NCBI GenBank assembly: GCA_020354105.1
Contig: CP070642.1
Location: forward strand, 1,541,044 to 1,584,044
Direction of reading: 5' to 3'
Length of the DNA stretch: 43,001 nt
DNA from: Chloroflexota bacterium
GTDB lineage: Bacteria > Chloroflexota > Dehalococcoidia > GIF9 > UBA5629
In this document: positions 24,511 through 32,522 of the stretch, piece after piece
Layout: the number at the start of each line of letters is the position of its first letter
Position numbering within the stretch: the first letter of the stretch is position 1
Notes under the pieces: model-generated
What the model was told of the DNA's origin: nothing
The model's database searches: none
The model's input: only the letters and a program-made list of their open reading frames with translations
Position numbers and translations under genes: made by a program

Positions 24511-25305
24511 GTGATAATTGTAGGAGAGAAAATAAATACCAGCCGGAAGAGTATAGAAGAAGCTGTTAAAAATCGTGATACCTCATTCATCGTCAGAGTA
24601 GCTAGAGAGCAAGCCGAAGCGGGCGCTAACTATATTGACGTCAATGCCGGAACCTTTTTGGATAAAGAAACAGACTACCTGAGTTGGCTGGTTGAGGCAG
24701 TGCAAAGTGAAGTTGACATACCACTAGCGCTGGATAGTCCTAACCCGAAAGCTCTGGCCGAAGCGATAAAGCGCCATAAAGGTGTGCCGATGATTAATTC
24801 CATTTCGCTTGAGGAGGACCGGCTCCAATCCCTGCTTCCTATAATCTCCGCTCAGCCCTGCAATGTAGTAGCACTCTGTATGTCTCAAACATCTATGCCC
24901 ACCACCGTGGAAGAAAGGGTGGCGGTAGGTTCGGAACTTATCAAAAAGCTTACCGGTGCAGGTACTCCTCTGGAGATGATTTATGTGGACCCTCTAATAC
25001 AGCCTATCTCCGTAGATGTCAACATGGCACTAGCTGCCCTCGGAGCCATTCGGAAAATCATGCACGATTTCCCAGGCGTGAATACTATCTGCGGCCTCTC
25101 CAACGTCTCCTTCGGCCTACCGAAGCGCCGCATAATCAATCGCAACTTTCTGTCTCTGTGCATTTCCTACGGTCTGTCTGCTGTAATTATGGACCCAGCT
25201 GACAGGGAACTGATGACAACTCTGATTACTGTGGAGATGCTCCTTGGCCGGGACGAATATTGTGGAAACTATATCGAGGCTTATCAAAATGGGCACCTTG
25301 AATGA
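24511..25305 (+). CDS. Methyltetrahydrofolate:corrinoid methyltransferase (MeTr, pterin-binding), plus arm
   Basis: 264 aa. GTG start with AAAGAGGG upstream. The positions of the known MeTr residues match the Moorella AcsE enzyme closely as I recall it: D75 in LALDSPN, D160 in IYVDPLIQP, and N198 in GLSNVSFGLPKR (N199 in AcsE). YIDVNAGT is the first pterin strand. It transfers a methyl group between methyl-corrinoid and tetrahydrofolate. It heads the plus-strand arm and is followed by a corrinoid protein gene after about 85 bp. Genuine AcsE would normally sit with CFeSP genes, which are absent; the MtgA-type role in amine demethylation fits better. Confidence 0.92.
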   Translation: MIIVGEKINTSRKSIEEAVKNRDTSFIVRVAREQAEAGANYIDVNAGTFLDKETDYLSWLVEAVQSEVDIPLALDSPNPKALAEAIKRHKGVPMINSISLEEDRLQSLLPIISAQPCNVVALCMSQTSMPTTVEERVAVGSELIKKLTGAGTPLEMIYVDPLIQPISVDVNMALAALGAIRKIMHDFPGVNTICGLSNVSFGLPKRRIINRNFLSLCISYGLSAVIMDPADRELMTTLITVEMLLGRDEYCGNYIEAYQNGHLE

Positions 25306-25389
25306 GTACAATGTTTGATTTTTATGGCTTTTCAGGGGCAACTGTGGTAAACGAGCGACAATCCTAAAACGAGCGAAAGGAGGTTGAAG

Positions 25390-26028
25390 ATGAACGACTT
25401 TAAGGCACTATCTGAAGCTGTGAACAAGGGAGATAACAAGACTGCCTTGGTAGAAGTCCAGAAATCGCTGGACGCTGGTAGCAGTGCCGAGGAGATTCTA
25501 AACAAAGGACTGATTACTGCTATGAACGAGGTGGGAGACAAATTTTCCAAGGGGCTCATATTTGTTCCACAAATGCTACGATCTGCTAAAACCATGCAAG
25601 AGTGTACTAACTTGCTCCAGCCGTTTTTCCAGGAAGGTGATATCACCTCCAAAGGAAAGGTGCTGATTGGGACGGTCAAGGGAGACCTGCATGACATCGG
25701 CAAAAACCTGGTTTCAATGATGTTAGAGGGTGCAGGATTTACTATAACAGACTTGGGAGTGGACATACCCCCTGAAAAGTTTGTGGAGAAGACGAAGGAG
25801 GTAAAACCAGATATAATCGGTTTGTCTGCGTTACTCTCCACTACTATGCCAGCCATGGCCCAGACCATAGAGGCTCTGCAGAAAGCCGGACTAAGAGATC
25901 AAGTTAAGATAATAATTGGTGGCGCTCCTGTAACCGAAAAATACGCACAACAGATAAATGCGGACTCATATGCGCCCGACGCAGGTTCTGCCGTAAACAA
26001 AGCCAAAGCGCTGCTTGGCATCTCCTGA
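25390..26028 (+). CDS. Corrinoid (methyl-carrier) protein 3
   Basis: 212 aa from the ATG at 25390, which has GGAGG 6 nt upstream (a TTG two codons earlier overlaps the spacer). It has a shorter cap domain than the two minus-strand corrinoid proteins and a different N-terminus (MNDFKALSEAVNKGDNKTALVEV). The cobalamin motif GDLHDIGKNL is present with LSALLSTTM and IGGAPVTEKYA. It should serve MttB-like 3 and/or 4, which follow, and pass methyl groups to the preceding MeTr. It ends 25 bp before MttB-like 3. Confidence 0.93.
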   Translation: MNDFKALSEAVNKGDNKTALVEVQKSLDAGSSAEEILNKGLITAMNEVGDKFSKGLIFVPQMLRSAKTMQECTNLLQPFFQEGDITSKGKVLIGTVKGDLHDIGKNLVSMMLEGAGFTITDLGVDIPPEKFVEKTKEVKPDIIGLSALLSTTMPAMAQTIEALQKAGLRDQVKIIIGGAPVTEKYAQQINADSYAPDAGSAVNKAKALLGIS

Positions 26029-26053
26029 GAACATATCATTGAAGAGGTGAGTT

Positions 26054-27502
26054 ATGAAATCCTCGGAAGTTCCAGGCTTTCGCCCCCGACTAAAAGTGCT
26101 CAATCGTGAGCAGGTACTGGCTATTCATAGTGCTGCCTTGGAAATCTTGGAAAAGACAGGGTTCAAGATGGAGCACCCGGGTGCACTGAGAATGCTGCTC
26201 AATGCTGGCTGCAAGGTCAGCGGTCAAGATTGGGTTAGGCTTCCTGTCAAGCTTGTTGAAGATGCCTTGCGTTCAGCTCCTAGGCAGATTGATCTCTATG
26301 ACCAGAAGGGTAACAAAACAATGCCTCTGGTTAACGGCAACTATTTCTATGGCACTGGCTCAGATGCTACTTTCACTGTTGACATTGAGACAGGCCAGCG
26401 CCGCAGATCCACCCTAAAAGATGCCGCCAATTTTGCCAGGCTTATCGATGGACTGGAGAACATGGATTTTGCCATGTCTATGTCAAATCCGGTAGATGCT
26501 CCTATCGAAGATATCTACGTCTATGTTTTTGCTGAAATGATAAAAAATACCAATAAACCTATTGTGTGCATCGCAGATAGCGGTAGAGACATCGCCAAAA
26601 TATACCAGATTGCCTGCCAGGTGGTCGGTAGCGAAGAAGCGCTACAGCAGAAACCATTTATCCTCAATTATTCGGAGGCTATCAGCCCGCTGCGTTTTCC
26701 TGAAAACGTAATGGAGAGGCTCATTTTCTGTGCCGAAAAGAAGATACCTGTCTGCCTCCCCTCTGGATCCAATGCCGGAGGCGGAGCACCGATCACCCTT
26801 GCCGGAGCAATGGCTCTGGGAATAGCAGAGAATTTGATAGGATTGGTGGTACACCAACTTGCCGGCAAAGGTTCTCCCTTTCTGTTTGGCCCCAATGTCA
26901 GTACTCTGGACATGAAATCAACCATCGTTTCGTACGGGTGCCCGGAATGGAGCTTGACACAGGCGGCTCTTGCCGACATGCGAGATGAACTATATGGGTT
27001 GCCCATCTGGGCTTATGCCGGAGCCACCGATGCAAAATTAATGGATGCCCAAGCGGGAGCTGAGGCTATGTTTTCCATCGTCACCGCCATGCTTTCCCGG
27101 GCTAATTTAATCCACGATGTAGGTTTTCTCGAATACGGGAGCACCTCCTCCCTTGAAATGGTTACTATGGCTAATGAACTGGTCGCCATGAGTCGTTTCT
27201 TCACCGCTGGCATTACGGTAAATGAGGAAACCATGGCTCTGGAAGCCATAGAGAGGGTAGCAACTGGTGCCCCGGGTTCCATTTTCTTAATGGACGACCA
27301 TACCTTTGAACACTTTATGCAAGCTCAGTTTTTACCGAAGCTTCTAGACCGTTCCCGCTATGATTCTTGGGAGCAATCAGGTTCTTTCGATCTCTATAAG
27401 CGCTGCAATATCGAAGCCAAGAGAATCCTGTCAGAACAACAAGTGGAACCTAAGTCCACTGAAGTACTCAAAGGAATTGAGCAAATCCTCCAAATGCGCT
27501 GA
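26054..27502 (+). CDS. MttB-family corrinoid methyltransferase 3
   Basis: 482 aa, standard length. A GAGGTGAG ribosome site precedes the ATG. MttB features are LNREQVLAIHSAALEILEKTGF, an NTNKPIVCIADS segment in place of the NTTKHVMGG of its paralogues, GGGAPITLAGAMALGIAEN and LMDAQAGAEA. The C-terminus has GAPGSIFLMDDHTFEHFM rather than GPGG...HT. It is therefore a different subfamily from MttB-like 1 and 4. No amber codon. It probably transfers a methyl group from a methylated amine to the adjacent corrinoid protein; the substrate is unknown. Confidence 0.9.
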   Translation: MKSSEVPGFRPRLKVLNREQVLAIHSAALEILEKTGFKMEHPGALRMLLNAGCKVSGQDWVRLPVKLVEDALRSAPRQIDLYDQKGNKTMPLVNGNYFYGTGSDATFTVDIETGQRRRSTLKDAANFARLIDGLENMDFAMSMSNPVDAPIEDIYVYVFAEMIKNTNKPIVCIADSGRDIAKIYQIACQVVGSEEALQQKPFILNYSEAISPLRFPENVMERLIFCAEKKIPVCLPSGSNAGGGAPITLAGAMALGIAENLIGLVVHQLAGKGSPFLFGPNVSTLDMKSTIVSYGCPEWSLTQAALADMRDELYGLPIWAYAGATDAKLMDAQAGAEAMFSIVTAMLSRANLIHDVGFLEYGSTSSLEMVTMANELVAMSRFFTAGITVNEETMALEAIERVATGAPGSIFLMDDHTFEHFMQAQFLPKLLDRSRYDSWEQSGSFDLYKRCNIEAKRILSEQQVEPKSTEVLKGIEQILQMR

Positions 27503-27515
27503 CGGAAGTTCGAAT

Positions 27516-28961
27516 ATGGGAAAGAGTTTACCAGTTTTCAAACCGCTTCCACCTGCAGATGTAAGAAGAATTGATCAGGCAAGCCGTCAGATACTGAAAC
27601 GCATCGGTATAAGAATCAAAGATGACGCTATCCTAGACAAGTTGAAGAAGGCGGGAGCAAAAGTAGATTACCATAATCAGAGAGTGCGTTTTGAAGAGGA
27701 ATGGCTTGACGAGCTCCTCAGCCGCGCCCCGTCCAAGTTTACCTTATACTCCAGAGACGAAAAACATAATCTACCCTTGGGAGAAGGTGAAGTCCATTTT
27801 GCTAATGGGGGACGGGTGTTTCGCATTATCAATATTGCGGATGGTGATTACCGTCTCACCATGCTAAAAGACATAGCTCACACTGCCACTCTGGTGGATC
27901 GCCTGGAACATATCCGCTTCTATGTCATAGCGTGCCAGGCACATGACGTGGAGCCGCAATATTATCATTTGAACGACTTTTGTAATGCTTTCAACAATAC
28001 TAACAAGCATGTAATGGGAGGCTGCGATAATGTGGAAGGGGTAAGACAAGTCTGGAAACTAGCCAGTTTAATAGCTGGTGGTGAAGACAGACTCAGAAAA
28101 AAGCCCTTCTTTTCTGTGATAACCAACCCTATAAGCCCGCTTACCATCGGGCCCAACGCCGCCAAAATTCTCAGTTTCTGTGCTATACATGGTATTCCTG
28201 TAACCTGTGCATCGGCACCTATAGCTGGCGCCACCTCGCCAGTTACATTAGCAGGTACTCTTGCCCAGATGCATGCTGAGGTGCTGGCAGGAATATCTAT
28301 CACACAGATATTCTTCCCCGGAGCCAAGGTGCTTTACGGCGCAGTGCCCACAACTATGGATTTGAGAAACATGGAGTTTTCCATGGGCTCATCAGAAATG
28401 GGCATGATGAGTGCTGCTGCAGTCCAGCTATCAAAGCTCTACCATTTGCCTATTCGTGCTTCTGCAGGCGTTACCGAGTCTAAAAGACCTGACATTCAAT
28501 CAGGCGTTGAGAAGAGTTTTTCCAATCTGATGGTTGCTATGGCCGGAGCAGACTGCGTTCTCTTGGCAGCTGGAATGCTTGATTCTGGCAATTCCGTTTC
28601 TTATGAGCAATATGCTATAGACAATGAAATCATTGGGATGGTATATAGAGTGCTTTCTGGCATTAGAGTGAATAAAGAAACTCTCAGTTTGGATGTAATA
28701 GAGCAAGTAGGTCCCGGCGGAAATTATATTATGGAAGAACATACTGTCGATTGTATGAGGGAGGAATTTTTCTATCCTGGCTTAAGCATACGCTACAATT
28801 TTGATATTTGGGAGGAACGAGGGCATCCTGATATGTTGAGCCGTGCCAACGACATGGTTCATAATATTTTAACAGAACACGCAGAGGGCAAAGACGGGCT
28901 TTTAGGCACAGATATGCTCCGAGAGATAAGAAAAACCTTCCCTGAAATAAAGAATATCTGA
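27516..28961 (+). CDS. MttB-family corrinoid methyltransferase 4
   Basis: 481 aa from the ATG at 27516, 13 bp after the MttB-like 3 stop with GGAAG just upstream. A longer reading in this frame would run through the end of MttB-like 3 and is rejected. Signatures are LPPADVRRIDQASRQILKRIGI, FNNTNKHVMGG, AGATSPVTLAGTLAQMHAEVLAG, and near the C-terminus GPGGNYIMEEHTVDCM and PGLSIRYNFDIWEERG. It is closest in motif set to MttB-like 1. No pyrrolysine codon. It is probably another quaternary-amine demethylase acting with the upstream corrinoid protein. Confidence 0.92.
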   Translation: MGKSLPVFKPLPPADVRRIDQASRQILKRIGIRIKDDAILDKLKKAGAKVDYHNQRVRFEEEWLDELLSRAPSKFTLYSRDEKHNLPLGEGEVHFANGGRVFRIINIADGDYRLTMLKDIAHTATLVDRLEHIRFYVIACQAHDVEPQYYHLNDFCNAFNNTNKHVMGGCDNVEGVRQVWKLASLIAGGEDRLRKKPFFSVITNPISPLTIGPNAAKILSFCAIHGIPVTCASAPIAGATSPVTLAGTLAQMHAEVLAGISITQIFFPGAKVLYGAVPTTMDLRNMEFSMGSSEMGMMSAAAVQLSKLYHLPIRASAGVTESKRPDIQSGVEKSFSNLMVAMAGADCVLLAAGMLDSGNSVSYEQYAIDNEIIGMVYRVLSGIRVNKETLSLDVIEQVGPGGNYIMEEHTVDCMREEFFYPGLSIRYNFDIWEERGHPDMLSRANDMVHNILTEHAEGKDGLLGTDMLREIRKTFPEIKNI

Positions 28962-28962
28962 A

Positions 28963-29574
28963 ATGACAACATCGCATAAAACAAGAACAACCACACATAT
29001 AATTGCTTGCGCAGTGTTTATGGCAGCAATAGAACATCTTCAACTAAAGAAAAAGTTTCCCAATATTCGTTTGACCTATTTGCCAGCTAGATTACATCTT
29101 AGACCCGCGGAGTTGAAGAAATGCTTGCAAAGGGAGGTAAGCAGATCTCAAGCAAAGGGTGAACGGGTAATATGCCTCTACGGGGACTGTTTTCCAGATA
29201 TAGATGGCTTCTGTAAAAGGCATAGCATTATCAAGGTGCCGGGCTCTTACTGTTATGAGATGCTGCTCGGCAGCGAGCGATTCAATCAGCTCATTGATGA
29301 GACAACAGGAACCTACTTTTTGGAGGAGGGGTTGATTATCAACTTCGAAGATTTCTGTATGGAACCCCTGGATCTCAAAGATGAGGAAATTCGGCGACAA
29401 TGTTTTGAACACTACAAGAAGCTGCTCTATATACGTCAGCCTTCAGATCCGAACCTTATACCTAGAGCTAGCGAATTGGCCCAATTACTAGAGCTATCCC
29501 TGGAAATTCAAGATGCGGATTATTCTCATATTGAAAAGTCACTTACTGAATCGCTCACGGGTGGTGTATGTTAA
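28963..29574 (+). CDS. DUF1638-like protein of the methyltransferase operon
   Basis: 203 aa, starting 1 bp after the MttB-like 4 stop. Family-type segments are THIIACAVFMAAIEHL, the RLHLRPAELKKCLQ histidine segment, VICLYGDCFPDID and PGSYCYEMLLGSERFNQLID, followed by TGTYFLEEGLIINF. Several cysteines (C23-type in IACAVF, YGDCF, GSYCYEML) are conserved in this kind of protein and could bind metal or a cofactor. DUF1638 proteins recur next to corrinoid methyltransferase genes in methanogens and acetogens, but the activity has not been settled to my knowledge. The operon position argues for a supporting role in methyl transfer or corrinoid handling. Confidence 0.8.
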   Translation: MTTSHKTRTTTHIIACAVFMAAIEHLQLKKKFPNIRLTYLPARLHLRPAELKKCLQREVSRSQAKGERVICLYGDCFPDIDGFCKRHSIIKVPGSYCYEMLLGSERFNQLIDETTGTYFLEEGLIINFEDFCMEPLDLKDEEIRRQCFEHYKKLLYIRQPSDPNLIPRASELAQLLELSLEIQDADYSHIEKSLTESLTGGVC

Positions 29575-29657
29575 ATACTGCTAAAGAAATCAAGCCCACT
29601 GCACGTAATAGGAATAAGCAAGCGATAAAACCGCGCCAAAAAAAGGAACGCAGGCAA

Positions 29658-31529
29658 ATGAAAGTCTGGCTCCATGTCTTTCCCAAGGATATCTGGGTGC
29701 CAGCGCAGTATGGAGAGACTATATGGGCGGCATTGCGTAGGGCTAACATCGAGCTGGACAGCGATTGTGGTGGAGCAGGCAACTGTGGAAAATGTAAGAT
29801 AAAGGTCCTTTCAGTAGTTGACCCACCAACCAAAGCAGGACAGAAACTGCTCGACAAAGACGCACTGCAGGAGGGTTTCCGTCTTGCCTGACGTACTAAA
29901 GTAAAGCGAGATTTGGCTATCTCAACGGAAAAAGCAGACACAGGGCTGGACTATCTAAAGATTCTAACCACCAGCCATGTTCTCCGTAGTAGGTATATTC
30001 CGGTTTCGCAGCTTGAGCCACTTATAGAGAGGCGACTCGTCACCCTGCCCTCTGAGTCCCGCAACGAAAGGCTTTCGTATTTGAGCTGGGTAAAGCTGGG
30101 ATTGGGCGCCGAATACAGCGACCTGCAAGCCTCGATTCACTGTCTTCGCACACTGCCCCAGATGTTGAAGAAGACTAAGTCCAGCGGGGTGGCTGTACTC
30201 CATAATAACTCTTTAATTGCCTGGCAAGACCCTGAGAAATCGAAAAACGGCTATGGATTGGTCTTTGACCTCGGTACCAGCACCATTGTGGGTAAGTTAA
30301 TCAACTTGTCAAACGGTAGTGAGGCCTCCGTCGATTCCTGCCTCAATGGGCAGAGATGGCACGGCTCAGACGTAATAAGTCGCCTTAACTACGTTAAACA
30401 GAATCCCACAGGAGGTCTGCGTACTTTGCATAATCTTCTGGTGGACGACCTCAATAACATAACCAGTCACCTCCTAGAAGCTACTGGCCTCAAAGCAGAT
30501 GATGTCCTTATTGCCGTTGCTGCAGGAAACACCACCATGCAGCACTTTCTGTTAAATTTATCTCCCGATGGTATAGCCGAAGCACCATTCTCACCTATAG
30601 TGACCGATGGCTTGATTGTAAATGCGGCCGACGTTGGCCTAAGATTGAATCCGGCAGCCTTGCTCTATATTATGCCCGCAAAATCAGGCTACATCGGCGG
30701 GGACCTGATTAGCTTCGTGCTAAACTCGGGCGTTTCTGAACAAGAGGATGAAATCATTCTTGGACTGGACCTCGGTACCAATGGGGAAATATTTCTCGGC
30801 AATGGCAAAAGGCTACTGACATGCTCAGCAGCCGCCGGTCCTGCCCTGGAAGGAGCGCGAATCTCCTCCGGGATGATAGCCAGGGCGGGTGCACTGGAAG
30901 GCGTCAGAATCGAACAGGGACAACTGCATTACCGCGTAATCGGGAATATCAAGCCCAAGGGCCTCTGCGGTAGTGGACTGGTCGACCTGGTGGCAGTTCT
31001 ATTACATTGTGGTGTAATCGACCCCGAAGGCTCCATTCGCCCAACTCGAAAAGCAGAATATCAGAATTTAAATTCAAGAGTAATCAAGCGGTCATATTGC
31101 TATGATTTTCTCGTTGCTACCGAAGAAGAAAGCTTCCACGGCCGGCCGATATACCTTACTCAAAAAGATGTTCGCGAGCTGCAGCTTGCCAAGGGGGCTA
31201 TAGCTGCCGGTGTGCACACACTGATGGACGAATTAGGCATCGGGCTTGAGGATATCAAACATGTATATCTGGCTGGTGCATTGGGGAATTACATTGACCC
31301 CATCAGCACTTTGCGAATCGGCCTTCTTCCAGGAATTAATGTTGAGCTCATCAAGTCGTTAGGAAACGCTGCCAGCCTAGGAGCTTCCATGGTTCTGTTG
31401 TCTAGGAAGCACTGGCAGATGGCAAAAGACGTGGTCAATTTCATGGAGCATGTCGAGCTTTCCTACCGCCACGACTTCAATCAATACTTCGTTCAACATA
31501 TGGGCTTCCCTGAAAAGAACATATGGTAA
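29658..31529 (+). CDS. RACE/RamA-type reductive activator of corrinoid proteins, interrupted by one in-frame TGA (candidate selenoprotein)
   Basis: Read through the TGA at 29889-29891, this is 623 aa, a normal length for the family. ATG at 29658 follows AAGGA by 10 nt; ATG at 29568 is an alternative. Residues 1-85 are a [2Fe-2S] domain with C37, C43 and C46 (DCGGAGNCGKC). The expected fourth ligand in the family sits in R-L-A-C; here it is R-L-A-TGA (position 78), after which frame and homology continue (RTKVKRDLAIS). A linker domain leads to the ASKHA ATPase domain: DLGTSTIVG (204-212), AAGNTTMQHFL, DLGTNGEIFL, CGSGLVDL and LAGALGNYI. These proteins use ATP and a low-potential electron to reduce Co(II) to Co(I). 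Either the TGA encodes selenocysteine or the gene is broken. Confidence 0.85.
29889..29923 (+). promoter_or_regulatory. In-frame TGA with a SECIS-like hairpin
   Basis: TGA at 29889-29891 is followed after 16 nt by a 5-bp stem GAGAT (29908-29912) / ATCTC (29919-29923) with loop TTGGCT. The loop holds GG and U residues, as in known bacterial SECIS loops, and starts 21 nt after the TGA, within the spacing known for bacterial elements. The stem is short, so chance cannot be excluded. Confidence 0.45.
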
Positions 31530-31655
31530 GATAATCTTATATTTAGTCGAGGTGTTTGGAATATTTCCGCTATCGTTGTAACCTGTAATGAGCTTTCTAC
31601 GTTGGCCAGCCTTTGAGAAAGACCATCAGATCTGTTTCGTACCTATCTATATCCA

Positions 31656-31731
31656 TGGTCGGGGTGAGAGGATTTGAACCTCCGACCTCATGGTCCCAAA
31701 CCATGCGCGCTAGCCACTGCGCTACACCCCG
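31656..31731 (-). tRNA. tRNA-Pro (anticodon TGG)
   Basis: On the minus strand the acceptor CGGGGTG (31731-31725) pairs with CACCCCG (31666-31660), with discriminator A (31659) and an encoded CCA (31658-31656). Anticodon loop TTTGGGA gives TGG (31698-31696); the T arm contains GGTTCAAATCC. Confidence 0.95.
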
Positions 31732-31741
31732 CAGCGAAAAA

Positions 31742-31771
31742 AGTATAGTTCAATTAGTTTGATATAGTCAA
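31742..31771 (-). promoter_or_regulatory. Promoter of tRNA-Pro
   Basis: Minus strand TTGACT (31771-31766), 18-bp spacer, TATACT (31747-31742), just before the tRNA 5' end at 31731. Confidence 0.6.
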
Positions 31772-31801
31772 GGAGTCACGCGCGGTTATTGTCTAGTGTT
31801 G

Positions 31802-32521
31802 TTATTTACAGGTGGGACAGGTATCGAAGAAATCCTCAGGCAGATTCCACTTTGTCTTGATGTAGTCTAATTGCTTTTCCGGTGCCCAGTAATTCCCGCA
31901 TACTTTACATTTTTTGAGTTTGAATTCTACCTTCCAGTTGTAGATTATCCGAGTTTCTTTTCTATCCTCCATTTTTATGGCGCCGGTTGGGCATATATAG
32001 AAACAGGAACCGCAGCCTATGCAATCCATTGCTGGTTCGAGAAAGGGAGCAGCAGGCTCCTTAGTTATACCGCGATTGACCAGGCTAATAGCGCTTACCC
32101 CAACAACTTGTTCACAGGCTCTAACGCATAAACCACACACAATGCAGTCATTGTCTTCCAAATACTCAGGCTTGAAAGATGGTTGCTCAATTCCCATCTG
32201 TGATGCGAGTTCTCGTATCACTTTATTTTTGGAGCACCGTGCCAGTAATAATTCTAAGATCATTTTACGGTTACTGGTAATTCTGGGAGAGTCAGTTTTC
32301 ACTTTCAATCCTTCTTCCACGGGATAAAGACAGGATGTCACTATCCTGGTACGTGCTCCTTTAGTAACTTCTACTATGCAAAGCCTGCAGGCACCATATG
32401 GCTCTAAAGCTTCGTTATGGCATAAGGTGGGAATGTCAATGCCATTATCTCTGGCTACCTGAAGTATTGTCTGGTCTTTTTCAGCCTTAAGTTCACGTTC
32501 GTTTATAGTAAAGGTTACCAT
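31802..32521 (-). CDS. HoxU/NuoG-N-terminal-like iron-sulfur subunit of an NADH-linked oxidoreductase
   Basis: 239 aa. A [2Fe-2S] domain with C34, C45, C48 and C64 is followed by a two-[4Fe-4S] segment (CIVCGLCVRACEQ and CIGCGSCFYICP). A C-terminal zinc-ribbon-like end (CKVCGNYW ... CPTCK) is an addition to the core family. It resembles HoxU or the N-terminal part of HydA/NuoG but has no H-cluster or molybdopterin domain. It carries electrons from the NuoEF-like flavin unit to ferredoxin-type partners. It starts 1 bp after the nuoF-like gene and is the last gene of the por-nuo operon. Confidence 0.88.
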   Translation of the reverse strand: MVTFTINERELKAEKDQTILQVARDNGIDIPTLCHNEALEPYGACRLCIVEVTKGARTRIVTSCLYPVEEGLKVKTDSPRITSNRKMILELLLARCSKNKVIRELASQMGIEQPSFKPEYLEDNDCIVCGLCVRACEQVVGVSAISLVNRGITKEPAAPFLEPAMDCIGCGSCFYICPTGAIKMEDRKETRIIYNWKVEFKLKKCKVCGNYWAPEKQLDYIKTKWNLPEDFFDTCPTCK

Positions 32522-32522
32522 C

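Noticed and set aside
27360..27515. 52-residue N-terminal extension of MttB-like 4
   Set aside because: It lies inside the 3' end of MttB-like 3 in another frame and has no homology to the family; the ATG at 27516 has a ribosome site.
18205..28961. Pyrrolysine-containing MttB genes
   Set aside because: All four mttB-like genes are open at full length with no in-frame TAG, and no pyl genes are seen.
29568..29913. Two separate proteins (a small ferredoxin and an ASKHA protein) at the activator locus
   Set aside because: The two frames are identical and separated by a single TGA codon, the second part has only a TTG start without a ribosome site, and family proteins are single chains of the combined length.
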